DNA from: a bacterium
GTDB lineage: Bacteria > Bacillota > Clostridia > Oscillospirales > Acutalibacteraceae
Length of the DNA stretch: 5,338 nucleotides
Direction: 5' to 3'
Assembly (NCBI GenBank): GCA_020625635.1
Contig: JAHLBL010000129.1
Span: 1-5,338 of the forward strand
Shown here: positions 1 to 4,871 of the stretch, one piece after another
Layout of the letters: every line of letters starts with the position of its first letter
How positions within the stretch are numbered: position 1 is the stretch's first letter
Translations under genes and position numbers: made by a program
Notes under the pieces: model-generated
What the model was told of the DNA's origin: nothing
Databases searched by the model: none
Seen by the model: only the letters and a program-made list of their open reading frames with translations

Positions 1-1058
1 TAAATCTCGGGAACAACGTCCATCATAAGGTCAGCGTGCCACTTCTCGAGAGCCTCGCCGAGTACGGTGTGGTTGGTGTAGGAGCAGGTCTTGCGGGCGA
101 TTTCAAACGCTTCGTCAAAGTTGAGACCGTCCTTCATAAGAAGTCTTACGAGCTCGGGTATAGCGGATACGGGGTGAGTATCGTTGAGCTGGAAGGCGTA
201 AATCTCAGCGAACTGGCTGTAATCCGAGCCGTGCTTTGCCTTATAGTGATTTACGATATCCTGCAGTGAAGCGGAGCAGAAGAAGTACTGCTGCTTAAGT
301 CTGAGCACCTTGCCCTCGTAAGTGTTGTCGTTCGGGTAAAGAACGCGGGAGATGTTCTCGGCGTCGTTCTTAGCCTTTACGGAGCTGTCATAGTGAGAGT
401 TGTTGAACTCGTGGAAATCAAAATCGTTTACAGCCTCAGCCTGCCAGAGACGGAGGGTGTTGATATTGCTTGTATCATAACCGATGATAGCCATATCGTA
501 AGGAACAGCCTTTACGGTCTGACCCTTGAAATCTACGTAAACTATAAGGTCGTCGCGGCGTACGCACCACGGATCGCCGAACTTCTGCCAGTCGTCAGCC
601 ATCTCAACCTGATAGCCGTTTTCGATAGCCTGCTTGAAAAGACCGTACTTGTAGCGGATTCCGTAGCCGTCAAGGGGAACCTCCTGAGTCGCAGCGGAAT
701 CAAGATAGCAGGCAGCCAGACGTCCGAGACCGCCGTTACCGAGAGCCGCGTCGTCAATCTCCTCAAATACGTTGATGTCAATGCCTTTTTTCTTGAGGAA
801 ATCCTTTGCCTCATCGAGCATACCGAGACAGTAAAGGTTGTTGTACATCATACGTCCCATAAGGAACTCTGCTGAGAAGTAGAAGGCTCTTCTGCCCTGA
901 GCGTGTTTCTTCTTGCTCTTTACCCAGTTATCGGCGATTTCAGACTGAATATATCTGCCGAAAAGGTAATGAAGCTGAGCCGGTGACAGCTCCTCGGGCT
1001 TTTTGCAATAAAGAGCCTTTGAGCTTTTTTTCAGCTCATCCATAATAAACTTTCCCAT
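1..1058 (-). CDS. glgP: Glycogen/maltodextrin phosphorylase, N-terminal part (runs off the left edge)
   Basis: GT35 family enzyme that releases glucose-1-phosphate from the non-reducing ends of glycogen or maltodextrin, using PLP in the cytoplasm. The open frame gives 352 uninterrupted codons. Visible family blocks are FSAEFLMGR (61-69), GNGGLGRLAACYLDS (107-121), DGYGIRYKYGLF (130-141), NTLRLWQAEA (200-209), ENISRVLYPND (234-244), LRLKQQYFF (252-260), QLNDTHP (290-296) and YTNHT (327-331). The PLP lysine and the C-terminal domain lie outside the window. Start at 1058 is chosen because GGAGGA sits 7 nt upstream; the Met at codon 6 (1043) lacks this spacing. It follows malQ by 3 nt, so the two are co-transcribed and probably translationally coupled. 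Compared with E. coli GlgP as I recall it, the N-terminus is roughly 25 residues shorter and the segment between the DPW and GYDT motifs (about 162-196) is also shorter, as in a clostridial-type clade. Glycogen versus maltodextrin preference cannot be decided from sequence. Confidence 0.96.
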   Translation of the reverse strand, partial: MGKFIMDELKKSSKALYCKKPEELSPAQLHYLFGRYIQSEIADNWVKSKKKHAQGRRAFYFSAEFLMGRMMYNNLYCLGMLDEAKDFLKKKGIDINVFEEIDDAALGNGGLGRLAACYLDSAATQEVPLDGYGIRYKYGLFKQAIENGYQVEMADDWQKFGDPWCVRRDDLIVYVDFKGQTVKAVPYDMAIIGYDTSNINTLRLWQAEAVNDFDFHEFNNSHYDSSVKAKNDAENISRVLYPNDNTYEGKVLRLKQQYFFCSASLQDIVNHYKAKHGSDYSQFAEIYAFQLNDTHPVSAIPELVRLLMKDGLNFDEAFEIARKTCSYTNHTVLGEALEKWHADLMMDVVPEI

Positions 1059-1061
1059 AAA

Positions 1062-2555
1062 TTAATCCTCCATTCGTCCGTAGGTGTCGGACATCCAAGA
1101 TAGTCTTTGTGCGAGCTCGTCGGTCAACGCGCCTGCGCTGATTCTCCATATCCAGTTTCCTCCGAGCGTTGACGGTGTATTCATACGAGCCTCGCTGCCG
1201 AGACCGAGAATATCCTGCATCTGAATGATTGCGTAGTTCGCTTTGCTTGAGTAAGCTGTGCGGATAAGTCCCCAGTTGAACTCCTCGCCGTTTTTGATAC
1301 CGCAGTAATCAATTACTCTCTTGATTTCCTCGGGCTCGGCGGTGTTGTACCAGCCCATAACGGTGTCGTTGTCGTGGGTACCCGTGTAAACAACGCAATT
1401 GCGGGTTGTGTAGTTGTGGGGTAAGAACTCGTTCTCGTCGTCGCCGTCAAAAGCGAACTCAAGAACCTTCATTCCCGGGTATCCGCTGTCCTTAAGGAGC
1501 TTGTAAACTCCGGGGGTGAGGTCGCCGAGATCCTCCGCAACTATCGGAATATCGCCGAGCGCTTCCTTCATCTTGTTGAAGAAGTCGATTCCCGGACCGT
1601 CCTTCCACTCGCCGTTGATAGCGTTCTCGGCGGGATAGGGGATAGCGTAGTAATCGTTGAAAGCGCGGAAATGGTCGATACGTGTGATATCGTAAAGGTT
1701 GGCAGCCGCCGCGATGCGGTTGAACCACCATACATAGTCTGTCTGCTTGAGATATGCCCAGTCGTAGAGCGGATTGCCCCAGAGCTGTCCCGTCTCAGAG
1801 AATACATCGGGAGGACATCCCGCGACGCATACAGGAGCGTTCTTTTCATCAAGCCAGAAAACATCGGGGTTAGCCCATGTGTCCGCGCTGTCCATAGCTA
1901 CGTAGATAGGCATATCGCCGAGAATCTGAATACCGAGGTCGTTTACATACTCGCGGAAATCGTACCACTGCTCATAGAATTTGAACTGAATCCATTTCCA
2001 GAAGTCGATATCCTCGGCAAGAAGCTTTTTGTATTTTCTTACTGAAGCGGGCTTGCGCATTTTGATACCTTCGTCGGGCCACTCGGTCCAGGCGTTCATA
2101 TCGAAGCTCTTTTTGACAGCCATATAGAGGGCGTAGTCGTCGAGCCAGTGAGCGTTGTCCTTTTTGAATTCCTCAAAAACATCGAGCTCATAATCCTCAA
2201 CATAAACGTCGTAAGCCTTTTTCAGCACAACGAAGCGGTTGTTGTAGATTTTTTCGTAATCTACCTCTTCGGGGTTGTCGCCCCAGTCAATGGCGTCGAG
2301 CTGCTCCTTGGAGAGAAGCTCCTCCTCAACCAGCGTGTCAAGGTCAATCATATACGGATTGCCCGCGTAGGTTGAGAACGACTGATACGGCGAATCGCCG
2401 TAGCTTGTGGGTCCGGCGGGAAGAATCTGCCAGATTTTCTGTCCCGATGCGGAGAGAAAATCCGCGAACTCGCGAGCCTCTTTACCTATTGTTCCGATTC
2501 CGTAGGGTGACGGAAGCGAGGTAATGGGCATAAGAATTCCTGCCACTCTTGCCAT
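1062..2555 (-). CDS. malQ: 4-alpha-glucanotransferase (amylomaltase, GH77)
   Basis: Transfers alpha-1,4-glucan segments between maltodextrins in the cytoplasm, making longer chains that phosphorylase can use and releasing glucose. The protein is 497 residues from this start, close to the usual size of about 500. In order: the N-terminal GILMPITSLPSPYGIGTIG block (6-24), the DSPYQSFSTYAGNPY block (54-68), GDMPIYVAMDSADTWANP (213-230), the loop PPDVFSETGQLWGNPLYDW (248-266), the nucleophile Asp294 in TRIDHFR, the acid/base Glu341 in VAEDLG, and Asp395 in GTHDNDT. These fall within one residue of the catalytic residues known for Thermus amylomaltase (Asp293, Glu340, Asp395), which also supports the start. 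An in-frame ATG at 2573 would add six residues (MKGDEI), but it has no Shine-Dalgarno sequence and lies in a hairpin, while AAGGGAGA is 7-8 nt before the 2555 ATG. First gene of the malQ-glgP operon; no damage is seen. Confidence 0.97.
   Translation of the reverse strand: MARVAGILMPITSLPSPYGIGTIGKEAREFADFLSASGQKIWQILPAGPTSYGDSPYQSFSTYAGNPYMIDLDTLVEEELLSKEQLDAIDWGDNPEEVDYEKIYNNRFVVLKKAYDVYVEDYELDVFEEFKKDNAHWLDDYALYMAVKKSFDMNAWTEWPDEGIKMRKPASVRKYKKLLAEDIDFWKWIQFKFYEQWYDFREYVNDLGIQILGDMPIYVAMDSADTWANPDVFWLDEKNAPVCVAGCPPDVFSETGQLWGNPLYDWAYLKQTDYVWWFNRIAAAANLYDITRIDHFRAFNDYYAIPYPAENAINGEWKDGPGIDFFNKMKEALGDIPIVAEDLGDLTPGVYKLLKDSGYPGMKVLEFAFDGDDENEFLPHNYTTRNCVVYTGTHDNDTVMGWYNTAEPEEIKRVIDYCGIKNGEEFNWGLIRTAYSSKANYAIIQMQDILGLGSEARMNTPSTLGGNWIWRISAGALTDELAQRLSWMSDTYGRMED
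1066..1071 (-). promoter_or_regulatory. glgP ribosome binding site inside the malQ 3' end
   Basis: Reading the minus strand, GGAGGA is followed by 7 nt and the glgP ATG at 1058. The site overlaps the last sense codons of malQ (Met-Glu-Asp), and the malQ TAA at 1064-1062 lies between it and the glgP start. A ribosome finishing malQ therefore covers the glgP start site, which suggests coupled translation. The site also fixes the glgP start at 1058. Confidence 0.85.
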
Positions 2556-2562
2556 AATTTCA

Positions 2563-2570
2563 TCTCCCTT
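2563..2570 (-). promoter_or_regulatory. malQ ribosome binding site that decides the start
   Basis: On the minus strand AAGGGAGA (GGGAG core at 2568-2564) is followed by 8 nt and the ATG at 2555. The upstream in-frame ATG at 2573 is preceded only by an AT-rich stretch with no purine-rich site at the right distance. This supports translation starting at MARVAGIL rather than MKGDEIMARV. Confidence 0.75.
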
Positions 2571-2587
2571 CATACTTTATTAGTATG
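2571..2587 (-). repeat. Short perfect inverted repeat just upstream of the malQ ribosome binding site
   Basis: CATACT-(5 nt)-AGTATG forms a perfect 6-bp dyad with a 5-nt loop, adjacent to the malQ Shine-Dalgarno sequence. As RNA it would be a weak AT-rich hairpin burying the rejected upstream ATG at 2573; as DNA it could be a protein-binding dyad. No U-tract follows it, so it is not a terminator. Its function is not shown by the sequence. Confidence 0.5.
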
Positions 2588-2602
2588 AGAATAATTTTGT
2601 AC

Positions 2603-2634
2603 TCCGCTCATTCTTCCGTAAAGAAGCTGCGGAA
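2603..2634 (-). other. malQ leader: two overlapping, mutually exclusive small hairpins
   Basis: In the malQ leader, TTCCG (2634-2630) can pair with CGGAA (2618-2614), leaving an 11-nt loop. The overlapping TCCGC (2633-2629) can instead pair with GCGGA (2607-2603). Each stem is only 5 bp and both use the same upstream segment, so they cannot coexist. This could be a structural switch, but stems this short also arise by chance. I do not recognise a known riboswitch class here. Confidence 0.3.
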
Positions 2635-2642
2635 ATCCGAAA

Positions 2643-2685
2643 ACAGACTAAACTGAATACCGAAAAGCGGTCAAAAACAGTCTGT
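2643..2685 (-). other. malQ leader stem-loop near the predicted transcript start
   Basis: On the minus strand ACAGACT (2685-2679) pairs perfectly with AGTCTGT (2649-2643), enclosing an inner ACCG-CTTTT-CGGT hairpin (2671-2659). The structure begins about 10 nt after the predicted transcription start. It may stabilise the 5' end of the malQ-glgP mRNA, act as an operator dyad, or be part of an attenuator; no uridine tract follows directly, so it is not a simple terminator. No known RNA family is recognised. Confidence 0.4.
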
Positions 2686-2700
2686 CCCATAATCATTTAA

Positions 2701-2729
2701 ATTTTACCATAAAAGCTAAAAATATTCAA
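2701..2729 (-). promoter_or_regulatory. Predicted sigma-A promoter for malQ-glgP
   Basis: The minus strand reads TTGAAT (2729-2724), 17 nt, TAAAAT (2706-2701). This matches the TTGACA/TATAAT consensus at 4 of 6 and 5 of 6 positions with ideal spacing, in AT-rich DNA. Transcription would start near 2694, leaving a leader of about 140 nt before the malQ ATG at 2555. I did not find a convincing CcpA cre box or other named operator overlapping it. Confidence 0.6.
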
Positions 2730-2931
2730 TACCTTATTTGTAAAAAATGACGGAAAAAATAAGAAATCGCGCGTGATTAGCGTGGTCGCTTTTGTATAGC
2801 CATTGCTCGTGAGCGCAGAGTACAACTAAGCGGACGTTATAAATTGTTTTGTGATAGGAGTCAGGTAAGATGGTGTTTGTTCTGAAATAACAACTCGTAT
2901 ATTTATGCAGTTTTTGAGTTGTTTTCTTCAC
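2730..2931. other. Gene-free intergenic stretch upstream of the malQ promoter
   Basis: Together with the malQ leader and promoter, this belongs to a gene-free gap of about 400 bases between malQ and htrA. It holds a visibly GC-richer block at roughly 2768-2836, with repeated GCG and CGTG words, flanked by AT-rich DNA. A minus-strand open frame of 65 codons begins with GTG at 2931 but has no ribosome binding site, starts directly at the htrA terminator T-run and shows no recognisable domain, so I do not call it. No tRNA, named RNA or insertion-sequence end is recognised. A decayed gene, a dispersed intergenic repeat or an unannotated small RNA are all possible. Confidence 0.45.
2889..2923 (+). 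repeat. 8-bp inverted repeat with a short plus-strand T-run
   Basis: AACAACTC (2889-2896) and GAGTTGTT (2916-2923) are perfect reverse complements separated by 19 nt, and on the plus strand the right arm ends in TTTT at 2922-2925. This could be a weak terminator for a plus-strand transcript, but the loop is long, the stem AT-rich and the T-run short. No upstream plus-strand gene is supported, so its role is unclear. Confidence 0.3.
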
Positions 2932-2963
2932 AAAAAAGGAAGCGCTTTTTTCAGCACTTCCTT
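2932..2963 (-). terminator. Rho-independent terminator of htrA
   Basis: Seven nt after the htrA stop, the minus strand reads AAGGAAGTGC, an 8-nt A-rich loop, then GCGCTTCCTT: a 10-bp stem with one G-U wobble. The stem's last two T bases merge into a run of six T. The plus-strand copy is also followed by TTTT (2962-2965), so it may work weakly in both directions. It separates htrA from the malQ-glgP transcript. Confidence 0.9.
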
Positions 2964-2970
2964 TTACGTT

Positions 2971-4647
2971 TTATTGAATTACATCCTCTTCAAGCTTTAC
3001 CTGAACATCGTGGGATTTTTTCTCTGAGGGACGATATAGAGTTATTGTCACATTATCGCCTGCCTTGTGTTTTTCAAGCTCCTCGTAAATATCTCCGAAA
3101 TTCTGGATCTCGGTATCGTCCATAGCGGTGATGATATCGCCCTTTTCTACGTTGTCGATATCCATAGGACCGTTCTCGTTTATGCTCTCGATACGGATAC
3201 CCGTGTTGTTGTTGTCGTCTATGTAAACAACGGTTCCCGTGATGCCGATGCGTACTCTGCCGAGAACGTGGTTGTGTCTGATAATGTCGTCAACAACTGT
3301 CTTGACAGTTGTGCTCGGAATAGCGAAACTCATACCCTCGTACTCGGCGAGAACGATCTTGGCAGAGTTGATGCCGATTACCTGACCGTACATATTCACG
3401 AGCGGACCTCCGCTGTTGCCGGGGTTGATGGCGGCGTCGGTCTGGATGCACTTTACGTTGTTCATTATGGACAGATTTCTGTCCTTTGCGGAGACGATGC
3501 CCTTCGTAACGGAGTTCTGATATTTAAGACTGCGCGGATTGCCGACGGCTATTACATCCTCGGTAATAACAATATCGTCGCTGTTGCCGAAGGTTACGGG
3601 AGTAAGATTCTTCGCGTCGATCTTCAGCACGGCGAGGTCGCAGCGGCTGTCGTAACCGACGATACCCGCATCGTATTCCTTATTATCGCTGGTGATGACC
3701 TTTATCATATACGCTGTGCGGCTGTCGCTTATGATGTGCGAGTTTGTAACTATATAGCCGTCCGAGGTAACGATTGTGCCTGTTCCCATCGAGGAATAGC
3801 TTGTTGCGCTTCCGTCCTGACCTGTGACATATCCGATAACCGCGACGACGCTTGTCTCCACCTTTCCGAAGGCGTATGAGGAGCCGCTGTCTTTGGATTT
3901 TTCAGGTCTTTTGTGCAGCTTTATTCCTTTGAAGTCGGGGTTGGTCTTGTCCTTTGCGTCGGTGTCGGGATAATATCCGTCGGTTTCCTCTTCGGTTTCG
4001 TCGGGAACTTCAAAGTTAAAATCGGGAGTTGTTTCGAAATTGTCCGTGCTGAAACTGTAGTTATTTGCTTTTTCATCGGGCTTCGAGATAACTAAGAAGG
4101 ATATAAAGCCCACAAGACACGAAACGAGCAGGGCTACCATTATAATTGTAAACGCCTTTAATCTTCCGCTCATCGGCTCGGAAGAGCTCTCTGTTTTTGC
4201 CGTTTTCGTTTCGTAGAACGGATTGGGCTGAACTGGAGGTTGTACGGGCGGCTGAACAGGCTGCTGAGCAGCGGGCTGTACGGGAGCCTGCGGGGGAGTG
4301 TTCGGAATGAAGCTTGGCATAGGCGAATAATACGCCTGAGTTTCATATCGCGGATAGTTGTTGTTGGGGTAAAACTGACCGCTGTACGGGGGAGGGTTGA
4401 AGCCCTGCGGATACGGTTGCGGCGGCTGGGCGTAATTTTCCTGCGGCTGCGGCGGTATGTACTGCGGCTGAGCGGGAGTCTCGGGCTGAGGCTCGGTCTC
4501 GGGTGCAGGCTGCGGCTGTTTTGTGCGCGGCTCTGGAGCCTGTGAAGGCGGGGGATTGTAACCCTCCTCAACCTGAGGCGCCATAGGCGGCTTTACGGGA
4601 GAGGGACGAAAGCCCTCGTTGCTATTGAAATCGTTGTTATCAGTCAT
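2971..4647 (-). CDS. htrA: Membrane-anchored HtrA/DegP-like serine protease with PDZ domain
   Basis: S1C (trypsin-fold) protease that degrades misfolded proteins outside the membrane. Layout of the 558 residues: a Pro/Gln/Tyr-rich arm (about 14-145, including tandem PVQP units at 129-141), a single membrane helix (about 165-188) after basic residues, an acidic linker (200-230) and a Lys-rich stretch (236-252), the protease domain (about 262-458), and one PDZ domain (about 463-555). The triad is visible: His304 in TNSHII, Asp337 in CDLAVL, Ser412 in GNSGGP. The lack of a cleavable signal peptide and the basic residues before the helix predict N-inside topology with the protease outside. AAGGAG lies 7 nt before the ATG. 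It is monocistronic, with its own promoter and terminator. The long N-terminal arm is the odd point: it is roughly 100 residues longer than in Bacillus HtrA as I recall it. The physiological substrate is unknown, and the symbol names the family only. Confidence 0.95.
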   Translation of the reverse strand: MTDNNDFNSNEGFRPSPVKPPMAPQVEEGYNPPPSQAPEPRTKQPQPAPETEPQPETPAQPQYIPPQPQENYAQPPQPYPQGFNPPPYSGQFYPNNNYPRYETQAYYSPMPSFIPNTPPQAPVQPAAQQPVQPPVQPPVQPNPFYETKTAKTESSSEPMSGRLKAFTIIMVALLVSCLVGFISFLVISKPDEKANNYSFSTDNFETTPDFNFEVPDETEEETDGYYPDTDAKDKTNPDFKGIKLHKRPEKSKDSGSSYAFGKVETSVVAVIGYVTGQDGSATSYSSMGTGTIVTSDGYIVTNSHIISDSRTAYMIKVITSDNKEYDAGIVGYDSRCDLAVLKIDAKNLTPVTFGNSDDIVITEDVIAVGNPRSLKYQNSVTKGIVSAKDRNLSIMNNVKCIQTDAAINPGNSGGPLVNMYGQVIGINSAKIVLAEYEGMSFAIPSTTVKTVVDDIIRHNHVLGRVRIGITGTVVYIDDNNNTGIRIESINENGPMDIDNVEKGDIITAMDDTEIQNFGDIYEELEKHKAGDNVTITLYRPSEKKSHDVQVKLEEDVIQ

Positions 4648-4693
4648 AGCTATTCTCCTTTGCGAAAGTATAGCGATTAAGTCGTTACATTAC

Positions 4694-4722
4694 ATTATAT
4701 AATTTTTGCGCGACAAAAACAA
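4694..4722 (-). promoter_or_regulatory. Predicted sigma-A promoter for htrA
   Basis: The minus strand reads TTGTTT (4722-4717), 17 nt, TATAAT (4699-4694). The -10 is perfect, the -35 matches only TTG, and spacing is ideal. The start would be near 4687, giving a leader of about 40 nt. I saw no CIRCE or CtsR-like heat-shock operator near it. Confidence 0.6.
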
Positions 4723-4745
4723 GTATAAAAGAAAGATGGAGAAAA

Positions 4746-4772
4746 ATTTCCATTTTTATAAAAATATTTCCA
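4746..4772. repeat. AT-rich palindrome flanked by ATTTCCA direct repeats between divergent promoters
   Basis: ATTTTTATAAAAAT (4752-4765) is a perfect 14-bp palindrome. ATTTCCA occurs at 4746-4752 and again at 4766-4772, exactly 20 bp apart (about two helical turns). The cluster lies midway between the htrA -35 (4722) and the fba -35 (4781), where it could serve as a shared regulator site or an UP-type element. AT-rich DNA makes such patterns fairly easily by chance. Confidence 0.35.
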
Positions 4773-4780
4773 AAAAACGC

Positions 4781-4809
4781 TTTATATTTGACCGCATATG
4801 TTGTATAAT
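4781..4809 (+). promoter_or_regulatory. Predicted sigma-A promoter for fba
   Basis: TTTATA (4781-4786), 17 nt, TATAAT (4804-4809). The -10 is perfect and the -35 matches 4 of 6. A better-looking TTGACC at 4788-4793 is only 10 nt from this -10, too close to be its partner. The start would be near 4816, leaving a leader of about 56 nt with a GC-rich segment at 4827-4842. Confidence 0.6.
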
Positions 4810-4871
4810 ATTAATAAGCATACGATTGCGGACGCGCGGCGTGTGAAATTTTCAGATCGGAGGTATTATAT

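Noticed and set aside
393..875. Plus-strand 160-codon open frame opposite glgP
   Set aside because: It lies wholly antisense to an unmistakable phosphorylase reading frame and shows no domain; it is a shadow of that gene's codon pattern.
1671..2045. Plus-strand 124-codon open frame opposite malQ
   Set aside because: It is antisense to the conserved GH77 core and has no supported start or domain.
2734..2931. Minus-strand 65-codon open frame starting with GTG, as a possible small protein gene
   Set aside because: It has no ribosome binding site, begins directly in the htrA terminator T-run, runs through the malQ upstream region and has no recognisable domain or clear coding character.
3067..3879. 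Plus-strand 270-codon open frame opposite htrA
   Set aside because: Although long, it is antisense to the protease and PDZ domains, whose motifs and catalytic triad are intact, and its translation is a repetitive Val/Asp/Tyr-rich shadow with no known family.
4200..4310. Repetitive DNA in the htrA 5' part as a possible tandem-repeat locus or CRISPR-like array
   Set aside because: The repeats are short Pro/Gln codon runs (PVQP units) in frame within the protein, without constant repeats and unique spacers.
4788..4793. TTGACC as the -35 of the fba promoter
   Set aside because: It is only 10 nt from the TATAAT at 4804-4809, and no good -10 lies 16-18 nt downstream of it.
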